A stretch of 20,446 nucleotides of DNA from CAYLZW01 sp964388085 (GTDB taxonomy: Bacteria > Myxococcota > UBA727 > CAYLZW01), in NCBI GenBank assembly GCA_964388085.1, contig CAYLZW010000082.1, positions 1 through 20,446 of the forward strand, given 5' to 3'. The position numbers and the translations under genes were made by a program. This document shows positions 1 through 7,385 of the stretch, in pieces (positions within the stretch are counted from its first letter, which is position 1; each line of letters begins with the position of its first letter). The notes under the pieces are model-generated. The model had not been told where the DNA came from. It made no database searches and saw only the letters and a list, made by a program, of their open reading frames with translations.

Positions 1-572
1 TCTATCGCGTGCTGTTCATCCTGCCGTGGGCGGTGCCGAACTACATCACGGCGCTCATCTGGAAGGGCATGTTCCACCCCGAGTTCGGCGCCATCAACGC
101 GGCGCTCGGGCTCTCTGGCTTCAGCTGGATGAATTCGACGTCGACAGCGTTCCTCGCGAACCTCGTCACCAACACCTGGCTCGGCTTCCCCTTCATGATG
201 GTCACCGCCCTCGGCGGGCTCACGGCCATCCCGAAGGACCTCTACGAGGCCGCCGACCTCGACGGCGCCGGCGTGTGGAAGCAATTCACGCACATCACGC
301 TGCCGCTGTTGCGCCCGACGCTGGCGCCCGCCGTCGTGCTCGGCACCGTGTGGACCTTCAACATGTTCAACATCATCTACCTCGTGAGCGGCGGCGCGCC
401 CGGCGGTAGCACGGACATCCTCATCACCGAGGCCTTCCGCTGGGCCTTCGAGCGCGGCCAGGGCGGCGCCTTCGGGTACGCGTCGGCGTACTCGACGCTC
501 ATCTTCCTCATGCTGCTCGCCTACTCGGTGGCGTCGAACCGCGTCACCAAGGCCGTGCGAGGGGACGCCTGA
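1..572 (+). CDS. Sugar ABC transporter permease, MalF type (5' end missing)
   Basis: This is the C-terminal part of an inner-membrane permease of a binding-protein-dependent sugar importer. The reading frame is open to the left edge (first full codon at base 3), so the start lies outside the window. About 190 residues are visible. They hold several hydrophobic membrane segments and the cytoplasmic EAA loop (EAADLDGAG, followed by LPLLRPTLAP), which docks on the transporter ATPase. The segment just before the last helix (GGAPGGSTDIL) is typical of MalF/UgpA-type subunits. Its stop codon shares a base with the start of the MalG-type gene, so the two are surely one operon and form a heterodimeric channel. 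The substrate cannot be read from this fragment. A maltose, trehalose or other oligosaccharide is likely from the family. The binding protein and ATPase are presumably upstream. Confidence 0.93.
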   Translation, partial: YRVLFILPWAVPNYITALIWKGMFHPEFGAINAALGLSGFSWMNSTSTAFLANLVTNTWLGFPFMMVTALGGLTAIPKDLYEAADLDGAGVWKQFTHITLPLLRPTLAPAVVLGTVWTFNMFNIIYLVSGGAPGGSTDILITEAFRWAFERGQGGAFGYASAYSTLIFLMLLAYSVASNRVTKAVRGDA

Positions 573-1465
573 TGGCGCGCTCTTCTCCCCCGCCCGCCCC
601 CTCGTCCAAGGCGCGTCCTGGCAGCAGCGCCTTGCTGCTCGGCGTCGCCAGCCACCTCCTCCTCGTCGGTGTCTCCGTCATCGTGCTCTACCCCGTGCTG
701 TGGGTCGTGCGCATGGCGCTGACGGCGAGCCAGAGCTTCGCCATGGGCTTCTCGCCCATCCCCGCCGACCCCACGCTGCAGAACTTCAAGGACGTGGTGC
801 TGCACACGGACCTGTCCGGCACCTGGGTGTTCGGCCACCAGCTCCTGAACAGCCTCGTCATCTCGAGCACGACGGCGCTCGTCGGCGTCGCTCTGGCGAC
901 CAGCGCCGCCTACGCCTTCAGCCGCTTCACGTTCCCCGGACAGAAGCTCGGGCTCTTGAGCCTGCTCGTCACGCAGATGTTCCCGGGCACCATGATGATG
1001 ATCCCGCTGTACATCCTGCTCGACGAGATCGGCCTGCTCGACACGCGCACCGGCCTCGTGCTCGTGTACGCGACGACGTCGATCCCGTTCTCGACCTTCA
1101 TGCTGAAGGGCTACTTCGACACCATCCCGAAGGAGCTCGAGGAGGCCGCGCGCATGGACGGCGCGTCCACGCTGCGCATCTTCTTCGGCATCATCCTGCC
1201 GCTCGCGCGCCCGGCCATCGCCATCACGGCGCTGTTCTCGTTCATGACCGCCTGGAACGAGTTCATTCTCGCCGCCAAGTTCATGAGCGCCGAGACGAGC
1301 TACACGCTGCCGGTCGTGCTGCAGGGCTATGTCGGGCAGAAGAGCACGGCGTGGGGACACTTCGCCGCGGGCGCCATCCTCGTCAGCGTGCCCGTCATGG
1401 CGCTGTTCTTCGTCCTACAGAAGAACCTCGTCGAGGGGCTCACCGCCGGCAGCGTCAAGGGCTAG
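572..1465 (+). CDS. Sugar ABC transporter permease, MalG type
   Basis: This complete 297-residue inner-membrane permease is the partner of the preceding MalF-type subunit. A Pro/Ser/Ala-rich cytoplasmic N-terminus is followed by a first membrane helix at about residues 21-45. The periplasmic loop after it includes a segment typical of the MalG family (PTLQNFKDV). More helices follow, then the EAA loop at about 190-213 (EEAARMDGAST, then LPLARPAIA) and a final helix. The C-terminus (KNLVEGLTAGSVKG) closely fits the MalG family ending, and the length is normal. The ATG overlaps the upstream TGA as TGATG, which points to translational coupling. No further transporter gene follows. The next gene, infA, is on the opposite strand and ends 31 bases away. 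Function is confident, sugar specificity is not. Confidence 0.95.
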   Translation: MARSSPPPAPSSKARPGSSALLLGVASHLLLVGVSVIVLYPVLWVVRMALTASQSFAMGFSPIPADPTLQNFKDVVLHTDLSGTWVFGHQLLNSLVISSTTALVGVALATSAAYAFSRFTFPGQKLGLLSLLVTQMFPGTMMMIPLYILLDEIGLLDTRTGLVLVYATTSIPFSTFMLKGYFDTIPKELEEAARMDGASTLRIFFGIILPLARPAIAITALFSFMTAWNEFILAAKFMSAETSYTLPVVLQGYVGQKSTAWGHFAAGAILVSVPVMALFFVLQKNLVEGLTAGSVKG

Positions 1466-1496
1466 CCGCCGCGACCAGCGCCGGGCGACGCGAGCG

Positions 1497-1715
1497 CTAG
1501 CGGGCGCGATAGACGATACGACCCTTCGTGAGGTCGTACGGCGAGAGGGCGACGGTGACCTTGTCGCCGAGCACGATGCGGATGTGGAACTTCCGCATCT
1601 TGCCGGAGGGGTACGCCAACACGACGTGACCGTTCTCCAGGCGGACGCGGTACATGCCGCCCGCGAGCACCTCGGTCACGGCGCCCTCCTGCTCGATGAG
1701 ATCACTTCTCGCCAT
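1497..1715 (-). CDS. infA: Translation initiation factor IF-1
   Basis: The 72-residue length and sequence match bacterial IF-1, an S1/OB-fold protein that binds the A site of the 30S subunit and helps IF-2 and IF-3 select the initiator tRNA. Family signatures are visible: EQEGAVTEVL near the N-terminus, YRVRLENGHVV in the middle, SGKMRK followed by IRI and GDKV, and the ending SPYDLTKGRIVYR. A GGAG Shine-Dalgarno sequence lies 5 bases before the ATG. The gene stands alone between convergent malG-type and co-oriented unknown genes. It is not in a ribosomal-protein operon and probably has its own promoter at 1746-1774. Nothing about it looks damaged. Confidence 0.97.
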   Translation of the reverse strand: MARSDLIEQEGAVTEVLAGGMYRVRLENGHVVLAYPSGKMRKFHIRIVLGDKVTVALSPYDLTKGRIVYRAR

Positions 1716-1745
1716 TCACACTCCACACGGTGGGTTACGGCTGCC

Positions 1746-1774
1746 TCCATAGCCAGGAGTGTCCACCTACACAA
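1746..1774 (-). promoter_or_regulatory. Probable sigma-70-type promoter of infA
   Basis: Read on the minus strand, a -35-like TTGTGT (1769-1774) is separated by 17 bases from a -10-like TATGGA (1746-1751). Transcription would begin near 1739 and give a short leader of about 25 bases before the infA ATG at 1715. The spacing is ideal, but each hexamer is an imperfect match, so this is a reasoned guess from sequence only. Confidence 0.45.
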
Positions 1775-1867
1775 GCGCCTCCCGCGTGCCTTGCGCCTTC
1801 GGAGGCGACAAAGCATCGGCGGGAGGCGTCGAGGTCGGGCACAGCTCCGCCCGCGCTCGCGGGACGC

Positions 1868-4102
1868 TCAGACGTCGGCCAGCAACGCCTTCATCTGCAC
1901 GTCGGTGACGTAGCCATGGCCGTCGCTGGAGATGGCCTCGTGCAGGTCCTGATAGGACACGCCGGCGAGGTGCTCGGAGTCGCGCGCCACGGCGCGAATG
2001 CCGGCCACCGCCTCGTCGAGTGAGCAGTACATGTAGGCCAGGTACTCGCCGGCGAACAGCGCCGCGCGGGCCTCGTCCTCCTTGGTCAGCGTGCCGCCGT
2101 TGCGCTCCTTCAGGAGCATGCGCGTGACCTCGAACTGCAAGATGGTGCCGAGCACGTACCAGGACTGGTCCGCCAGGCCCTTGTTCACGCGAACCTCGAT
2201 CTTGCCGTCGGGGTTCTTCTCCAGCCTGATCTTCTCGCTTGCGGGACCGTCGAACCAACCCGCGGACAGGAAGTTGTCCATGTCGCCGGCCTTGAACGCG
2301 CTCGTGTGGTGCCCGTGGTCGACGTGATAGGTCATCAGCGTGTTGAGGAACTGCACGGCGTGCAGCACCTTGGTGCCGTCGAGCTCCTCGGCCTTCAGCG
2401 CGGTCGGGTGCACGACGCCGTCCGTGCGGTTGGCCGACGGCATCTTCAGCGCCACGTCGTAGAGACGATCGACGTGCGCGCCGCGCGAGTCGATGACGCC
2501 GTCCTTGTCGACGTCATAGTGCGCGTAGCGCTTGGCCTCGTGCGGGTAGAAGTAGTTGTCGTTCTGGTTCGTGTCCCAGATGCGCGGCGTGTCGCGCTTC
2601 ATCTCGGCGTAGCTCTTCAGGTTGAGCGCGCCCTCGACCATGCCGAGCGTCATGGGCATCACCGAGCTGAAGTACGAGGGCTCGTCGGTGGTGACGAAGT
2701 GCGACGAGGGATACTTGTTCGCGACCTCGAACATGTTCTGCTTGCCGCGGCACATGGCGAGCATGATGAGCTTCTCGCTCTTCTCGGGCGTGCCGAGGCG
2801 CAGCTCCTCGGAGACGTTGCCGCCGAGGTTCGAGTGGCCGGTGTAGAGGATCATGTTCACGTTCGGATCGTCCATCTCCTGGAAGATGCCGTCGTGTGAC
2901 TGGATGACCTCGACGCGCGCCTTGACCTCGCCGCCCGGAGCGCTCGGGTTCGTCTTCTCGAGGATCCAGCGCGGCGGCCTCTCGTTCTCGTGGCTCTCGA
3001 CGAGCTTGAAGCCCTTCGACTGGTACTGCGTGATGGGATCGGTCGAGTGGATCCAGCACTCCTGATGCGCGTAGTGCTTCATCTCGATGGTGCGATCGCC
3101 GTCCGCGAACCACTTCTCGTAGGGCGGCTTCTGCGGCAGCACGACCTTCTCGAGGTCGCTGAGGCGCACCTTGTCGGCGGCGCCGAGCGTGCTCTGGATG
3201 CGCTCGAGGTTGAAGAACATCGAGGCGCGGAGGCCATGCATGGGCTCGCTCATGGCCTGCTCGAAGTAGAGCTTGAGCGCCTGCTTCTTGACGTCGCTGT
3301 CCGCGGAGCCGGCGCCCTCGATGACCTGCAGGAGCATGGCGCCCGCCGCGGCGCGGATCTTCTGGCGTGACACGTCCGGCAGCGAGCTCGTCTCCTTGCC
3401 CGCGACGAACGCCTTGTGCAGCGTCTCGATGAGGGCCGCCTTCGTCGCCGTCGGCACGGACTTCAAGACGCCGCCGCCCACCCGCGTGAGCGCGTCGGCC
3501 GCCTGGTAGAAGGACTCGGCGCCGGCGGCGTCGAAGGTCGGGCTCTTCCCGTCGGCGGTGAAGAAGCCGGCGGAGCTCAGCGAGAACTTCCTGCCGTCCA
3601 CCTCGGGCAGGCCGAGGTCGAAGAGGCTCGTCGTCGGCGTCGGGGCGGTCGGCGTCGGGGCGGTCGGCGTCGCTCCGCCGTCGATGGCGCCGCGCACGAT
3701 GACCTTGGCCTCGTCCGTCATCGTGTGCGCGATGAGGGCGGCGCCGAGCGAGTACTTTTCGCGCCCGGACACGTTGCCGTCCTGGCCCACCATGTCGACG
3801 AGCGCGCGCGCGTCGCTGGCGTCGATGGTGCCGCCCTCGCGCTCGAGCGAGTGTGCGAGGTTGCGGACGCCGGCGTTCTCGATGGCGAGGAACTTCTCGA
3901 GTCGAGCGCGGGTCTCGCCGGCGTCGATCTTGTCGGCGTGCTGGCTGAGCACCTGGCGCAGCTCGTCCCGCTCACTGCGGCTCAAGACCTTGTCGCCGAG
4001 CGCGGCGTCGACGAGCGCGTCCATGTCCGGCTTGTCGAGCGTACCGTCGCGGACGAGGCGCTCGGTCAGGGCGCGGATGTTGGCGGGCGTAATCGTGGGC
4101 AT
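1868..4102 (-). CDS. Unrecognised 744-residue protein with EF-hand-like segments and possible caspase-fold His/Cys pair
   Basis: No whole-length family was recognised. Residues 1-140 are helical, with several degenerate EF-hand-like loops (for example GQDGNVSGRE near 106-115). A Pro/Thr linker (TPTAPTPTAPTPT, about 145-157) follows. The middle region, about 340-490, resembles a caspase-type hydrolase core: a hydrophobic strand ends in ILYTGHSN (His423), and 28 residues later a second strand ends in LIMLAMCRG (Cys451). A nearly canonical Ca-binding loop, DVDKDGVID, lies at 530-538, and another degenerate one is near the C-terminus (SSDGHGYVTD). There is no signal peptide or membrane segment. 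The ATG at 4102 is chosen for its AGGAG sequence 7 bases upstream. The gene is probably monocistronic, with infA 152 bases downstream. Peptidase activity is inferred from two motifs only, so a non-enzymatic protein remains possible. Confidence 0.85.
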   Translation of the reverse strand: MPTITPANIRALTERLVRDGTLDKPDMDALVDAALGDKVLSRSERDELRQVLSQHADKIDAGETRARLEKFLAIENAGVRNLAHSLEREGGTIDASDARALVDMVGQDGNVSGREKYSLGAALIAHTMTDEAKVIVRGAIDGGATPTAPTPTAPTPTTSLFDLGLPEVDGRKFSLSSAGFFTADGKSPTFDAAGAESFYQAADALTRVGGGVLKSVPTATKAALIETLHKAFVAGKETSSLPDVSRQKIRAAAGAMLLQVIEGAGSADSDVKKQALKLYFEQAMSEPMHGLRASMFFNLERIQSTLGAADKVRLSDLEKVVLPQKPPYEKWFADGDRTIEMKHYAHQECWIHSTDPITQYQSKGFKLVESHENERPPRWILEKTNPSAPGGEVKARVEVIQSHDGIFQEMDDPNVNMILYTGHSNLGGNVSEELRLGTPEKSEKLIMLAMCRGKQNMFEVANKYPSSHFVTTDEPSYFSSVMPMTLGMVEGALNLKSYAEMKRDTPRIWDTNQNDNYFYPHEAKRYAHYDVDKDGVIDSRGAHVDRLYDVALKMPSANRTDGVVHPTALKAEELDGTKVLHAVQFLNTLMTYHVDHGHHTSAFKAGDMDNFLSAGWFDGPASEKIRLEKNPDGKIEVRVNKGLADQSWYVLGTILQFEVTRMLLKERNGGTLTKEDEARAALFAGEYLAYMYCSLDEAVAGIRAVARDSEHLAGVSYQDLHEAISSDGHGYVTDVQMKALLADV
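3636..3672. repeat. 15-bp tandem repeat encoding a Thr-Pro-Thr-Ala-Pro linker
   Basis: The unit GGCGTCGGGGCGGTC occurs twice without change (3636-3650 and 3651-3665), and the first seven bases occur a third time. On the coding strand (minus) it encodes the Pro/Thr linker between the EF-hand-like N-terminal region and the rest of the 744-residue protein. The length is a multiple of three, so changes in copy number would keep the frame. Confidence 0.85.
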
Positions 4103-4118
4103 GCAGAGCTCCTGTGAG

Positions 4119-4132
4119 CGCTCGATCGAGCG
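4119..4132. repeat. 14-bp perfect palindrome in the leader of the 744-residue protein gene
   Basis: CGCTCGATCGAGCG reads the same on both strands and sits 17 bases before the ATG at 4102, just outside the Shine-Dalgarno sequence. It could be an operator or form an RNA hairpin near the ribosome binding site. No T tract follows, so it is not an intrinsic terminator. A chance palindrome in GC-rich DNA is also possible. Confidence 0.4.
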
Positions 4133-4215
4133 AGCGCGCGGAAGGCGACGCTACCTCTAGCGCGGGATCTCGGCTTTTGGCGCGCGTGAGGAGACTCCGC
4201 CGCCGGCGGGTTCCT

Positions 4216-5469
4216 TCATTCTTCCGGCACCTTGCGGTCGTGGGCGTACAGCCAGCCGGCGGCCCCCGCCAAGGCGGCCGGCCCCGCGAGGCCTCCCCCG
4301 GCGGCGCCGGACGCCGCGCCGATGAGCAACAGCGGCGACACGCTGGCCGCCTGTCCCGTGGCCAAGGCGCCGAGCGAGAGCAGGCCCCCGACGGCCGCGC
4401 CGAGCGCGCCCCCGAGCGCGGCGCCGAGGGGAAACCCGAGCGCGGCGCCGGTGGCCGCCATGGCGACGCCGGGAAAGCGCGTCAGCAACACCGAGCCGAA
4501 CGCCGCGCCCGCCGCGCCGAAGAGGGTGGGCACGACGAGGAGCACGAGCCAGCCGTCCGGGTCGATGGGCGCGAGCACCCTCGAGCCCAGCAGCGAGAGC
4601 ACCACGGGCACGCTCACGACGACGCCGACCGTGGCCCCGCCGGCGCTGCCCGCCGCGGCGCCGAGCCGGCCAGGGACGGCGAGGCTCGCTTCCTCGCCGG
4701 CACGGTCAGCGGCGCCGCTCGTCGCTGCCGGCGCCGTCTTGACGCGCCCGTCCTCGTCGTAGAACACGAAGCCCGGCGCGGGCGCGTCGTGGACGTACTC
4801 GCCCGTCGCCGCGAGCCGACCGTTCTCGTGCCAGGCGCGGTGGCGTCCGTGCTTCTCTCCGCCGCGATACACCGTCGTCGAGCGACGCCGGCCGCTCTCG
4901 TAGAAGAGATCCTGCGCGCCTTGCTCGAGGCCGCGCTCGAAGGTGCTGCGCCCCTCGAGGCGTCCGGAGGGGAACCAGGCCAGGAAGATGCCGTGTCGTC
5001 GGCCGTCGAGGTAGGTGCCGCGGAGCGCGAGCGCGCCGCCTGCGTGCAAGCGCACGAAGGGTCCGTGACGACGACCGCGCGCGTCGGCGCACCAGAGCTC
5101 GAAGCCGCCCTCGGCTCGTGTGCGGCGCTCGCTCGTGTCCGGCGGGCAGTCCACCGTCGTCGAGAAGGGAGGCAGCGCGCCGGCCTCCCCCGCGCGATAG
5201 GGATCGTGCTCGACGGCGTCGGCGGCGCTCGGCAGGAGCGCGTTGTCCGCGGGATCGCGCAGCCCGTCGTCATCGCTGGCGGGATCCGCGACAGGCTCCG
5301 GCAGGACGCGCGGGTCGAGCGGCGGCGGGGCGACGGGCGCGTCGATCTCATCGGCCTCGACGCCGACGTCCGCCGGGTCGTCGATGGGATCGACCTGCGA
5401 GCGCGCTTGGGGCGACACCAGCAGGAGGACGAAGAGCACCACGGTGGCGCGCACGAGCGACGGGATCAC
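4216..5469 (-). CDS. Exported MORN-repeat protein with Gly/Ala-rich membrane C-terminus
   Basis: The 417-residue product begins with a signal peptide (hydrophobic residues 8-19, probable cleavage after QARS near 24). An acidic, Pro-rich segment follows to about residue 100. Residues 123-244 hold a run of MORN_2/YwqK-type repeats of about 22 residues, recognisable as G-x-R-H-G-x-F or NGRLAATGEY patterns (GRRHGPFVRLHAGG, GRRHGIFLAWFPSGR, GEKHGRHRAWHENGR). The last third (about 280-405) is very rich in Gly and Ala and hydrophobic, resembling several closely packed membrane helices. MORN_2 repeats usually act as binding or scaffold modules, and the partner is unknown here. The start is GTG with only a weak Shine-Dalgarno sequence. 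Its 5' end faces the sirtuin gene, 75 bases away. Confidence 0.85.
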   Translation of the reverse strand: MIPSLVRATVVLFVLLLVSPQARSQVDPIDDPADVGVEADEIDAPVAPPPLDPRVLPEPVADPASDDDGLRDPADNALLPSAADAVEHDPYRAGEAGALPPFSTTVDCPPDTSERRTRAEGGFELWCADARGRRHGPFVRLHAGGALALRGTYLDGRRHGIFLAWFPSGRLEGRSTFERGLEQGAQDLFYESGRRRSTTVYRGGEKHGRHRAWHENGRLAATGEYVHDAPAPGFVFYDEDGRVKTAPAATSGAADRAGEEASLAVPGRLGAAAGSAGGATVGVVVSVPVVLSLLGSRVLAPIDPDGWLVLLVVPTLFGAAGAAFGSVLLTRFPGVAMAATGAALGFPLGAALGGALGAAVGGLLSLGALATGQAASVSPLLLIGAASGAAGGGLAGPAALAGAAGWLYAHDRKVPEE

Positions 5470-5544
5470 CGCTCGACGATAGCGCGGGCGACGCGGGCGG
5501 TCGCATACCGATGCCCGGGCTACGCGTTCCGCGGCAGGAGCGTT

Positions 5545-6366
5545 ATGTCGAGTCCTGTGAACGCGCGCGAAGCCAGCTTCGAGACCGCCGCGGCCTGGCT
5601 ACGGCAGGCAAAGCGCGTGGTGGCGTTCACCGGCGCCGGCATCTCGCAGGAGAGCGGCATCCCCACCTTTCGCGACGACGCCGGGCTGTGGCGCGAGTTC
5701 CCCCCCGATCGCTTCGCGCGCGTCGGCAGCCTCGTGAAGCTGGCCGCCACGGAGCCGGACGAGGTCGCGCGCTTCTTGCTCGCCGTCCTCGATCCCATCG
5801 CCGCCGCGTCGCCGAACCCCGGCCACCGCGCGCTCGCCGCGTTCGCAAGCCACGTGCGCACCGAGGTCATCACCCAGAACATCGACGGGCTACACCAGGA
5901 CGCGGGCAGCCACCCGGTGCACCAGATCCACGGCTCCCTCCTCGAGGTGGCGGGCGCGGGCGGGGAGCTCGTGCGCACGCTCACGCGCGCGGACCTGGCG
6001 CGCATCGTCAAGGGGCTGCGCAAGTCGTTGACGCGGCGCTTTCGGCTCGGGCACGTGCTGTCGGCGGTTCATCCGCTGCTCGGGTTCGGCTCGGGGTTCG
6101 TGCAGCGGCCTCGCGTGGTGCTGTTTGGAGACGCCATGGCGGAGCCCGATTGGTCGCGTGCGCAGGCGGCCGCGCGGGCCTGTGACGTCATGCTCGTCGT
6201 CGGTACCAGCGGTGAGGTGTGGCCCGCGTCTCAGCTGCCGACAGACGCGGCCGCGCGCGGCGCTCGCTTGATCGCGGTCAACCCCGATGAGGTCGAGGCC
6301 GACGTGTGGTTGCGCGGACGGTCAGGAGAGGTGCTGCCGGAGCTGCTCGCGCTGACCTGGACCTGA
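5545..6366 (+). CDS. Sir2-family NAD-dependent protein (sirtuin) without the zinc-binding cysteines
   Basis: The 273-residue protein has the sirtuin NAD-binding and catalytic motifs in order: FTGAGISQESGIPTFR (28-43), TQNIDGLH (110-117), IHGS with the catalytic His129, VVLFGD (191-196), VGTSGEVWPA (219-228) and AVNPDE (244-249). Sirtuins normally remove acyl groups from lysines or transfer ADP-ribose. The usual zinc ribbon between the catalytic His and the FGE/FGD motif carries four cysteines. Here that stretch of about 65 residues has none and is basic and probably helical. The only Cys in the protein is Cys213. ATG at 5545 is chosen because AGGAG lies 4 bases upstream; the open frame extends far left but is non-coding there. 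The gene ends 12 bases from the convergent IPT/TIG-like gene. Catalytic competence without zinc is uncertain. Confidence 0.93.
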   Translation: MSSPVNAREASFETAAAWLRQAKRVVAFTGAGISQESGIPTFRDDAGLWREFPPDRFARVGSLVKLAATEPDEVARFLLAVLDPIAAASPNPGHRALAAFASHVRTEVITQNIDGLHQDAGSHPVHQIHGSLLEVAGAGGELVRTLTRADLARIVKGLRKSLTRRFRLGHVLSAVHPLLGFGSGFVQRPRVVLFGDAMAEPDWSRAQAAARACDVMLVVGTSGEVWPASQLPTDAAARGARLIAVNPDEVEADVWLRGRSGEVLPELLALTWT

Positions 6367-6378
6367 GGTGGGCGCTCG

Positions 6379-6798
6379 TCAGCCTCCGTCGCTGGGGCCG
6401 GCGTCGTCGTCGTCCCGGTCGCCATCGACCGCGCGCACGAGGAGGGCGTCGTCCCGGCGGTCGGTTCCGAGCGGTGTGTCGACGCTGACGGGGTGGCGGC
6501 CGGCGCGCACGGCGATGGGCAGGCGTCCGCGCAGCTCGGTGGCGTCGATCCACTGGACGTCGTCGAGGGGGAGGTCGCCGACGCGGACCTTGAAGGATCC
6601 GCCGACCTCGTTCGAGAGCGAGTCGTACTGCCAGTGAAAGCCGGCGCCTCGCACCACGATCTCGGCGCCGCTGCCTTCGTCGACGCTGCGCGGCACCACC
6701 TCGTCGACGCGCGGGCCTTCTGCCGCGCAGGCGCCGCCGAGCAGCAGCAGCGACGCGAGCAGCGTGACGAGCGTGGGCGCCCGGCGCGCCGACGTCAT
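6379..6798 (-). CDS. Small exported protein with IPT/TIG-like Ig fold
   Basis: The 139-residue product has an Arg-containing N-terminus and a hydrophobic stretch (TLVTLLASLLLLGG) ending in GGAC at Cys24. This suggests a lipoprotein, although the lipobox is imperfect and simple secretion is possible. Residues 29-125 look like one IPT/TIG domain: PRVDEVVPRSV, then GSGAEIVVRGAGF, a hydrophobic strand pattern, and HPVSVDTPLG. The C-terminus is an acidic tail (DGDRDDDDAG). Its ATG overlaps the TGA of the cobalamin adenosyltransferase gene as ATGA (6795-6798), so it is the last gene of a translationally coupled set. TIG domains usually bind protein or carbohydrate at the cell surface. No specific function can be assigned. 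Confidence 0.85.
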   Translation of the reverse strand: MTSARRAPTLVTLLASLLLLGGACAAEGPRVDEVVPRSVDEGSGAEIVVRGAGFHWQYDSLSNEVGGSFKVRVGDLPLDDVQWIDATELRGRLPIAVRAGRHPVSVDTPLGTDRRDDALLVRAVDGDRDDDDAGPSDGG

Positions 6799-7385
6799 GG
6801 GGTCGTTCCTTCGTCGGACTTGCGCGCTCGCCAGGCGATGTCTCCGAGACCCTCGTCGTGGTTCGCCTGACGCGCGAGCGCGAACAGCAGATCACTCAGC
6901 CGGTTCAGGTAACGAACGATCTCGCCGCGCACGGGCTGTGCGTGCGCGTCACGCAGGTCGACGACGGCGCGCTCGGCGCGACGCACGACGGTGCGGGCGA
7001 CGTGAAGCCGCGCCGCCGTCTCGCTGCCCGTGGGCAGGACGAAGGTCTTGAGCGGCGGCAGGACGGCCTCGGCCTCGTCGATGCGGCGCTCGAGGGCGGC
7101 GATGCGCCGGTCGTCCACGTTGCTCGACAGGCGCTGCTCGAGCTTGTGCGCGGCCTTGTCGTCGTGCGGGGTGGCGAGCTCGGCGCCGAGGTCGAAGAGA
7201 TCGCTCATGACCTCCTCGAGCAGGAGGCGCAGGGGACCCGCCGCCGCCGCCGCCGCCAGCCCGACGAACGCGTTCGCCTCGTCGACGACGCCGTACGCGT
7301 TCACGCGCGGGTGCGCCTTCGAGACGCGCCCGCCGCCAAAGAGCCCCGTGCTGCCGGTGTCGCCGGTCTTCGTGTAGAGCTTCAC
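6795..7385 (-). CDS. Cob(I)yrinic acid a,c-diamide / cob(I)alamin adenosyltransferase, PduO type
   Basis: The 196-residue protein belongs to the PduO family, which transfers the adenosyl group of ATP to cob(I)alamin and so makes coenzyme B12. The N-terminal ATP-binding motif (YTKTGDTGSTGLFGGGRVSK, residues 4-23) is intact. VDEANAFVGLA follows, then LPTGSETAARLHVART, RRAERAVV and the C-terminal signature YLNRLSDLLFALAR. Family length is normal. The GTG start at 7385 is chosen because an AAGGAGG lies 5 bases upstream and the known N-terminus begins there; the longer open frame to 8045 is a shadow of the PEGA gene. It overlaps both neighbours by 4 bases. The pairing with envelope proteins is unusual and says nothing clear about which B12 enzyme it serves. 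Confidence 0.95.
   Translation of the reverse strand: MKLYTKTGDTGSTGLFGGGRVSKAHPRVNAYGVVDEANAFVGLAAAAAAGPLRLLLEEVMSDLFDLGAELATPHDDKAAHKLEQRLSSNVDDRRIAALERRIDEAEAVLPPLKTFVLPTGSETAARLHVARTVVRRAERAVVDLRDAHAQPVRGEIVRYLNRLSDLLFALARQANHDEGLGDIAWRARKSDEGTTP

Noticed and set aside
521..1360. 279-residue open frame antisense to the MalG-type permease gene
   Set aside because: Arg/Glu/His-rich composition typical of a GC-rich shadow frame; the sense strand encodes a clear permease.
4114..5544. Long upstream extension of the sirtuin reading frame
   Set aside because: It runs antisense through the MORN gene, has shadow-like composition, and the sirtuin has its own AGGAG and ATG at 5545.
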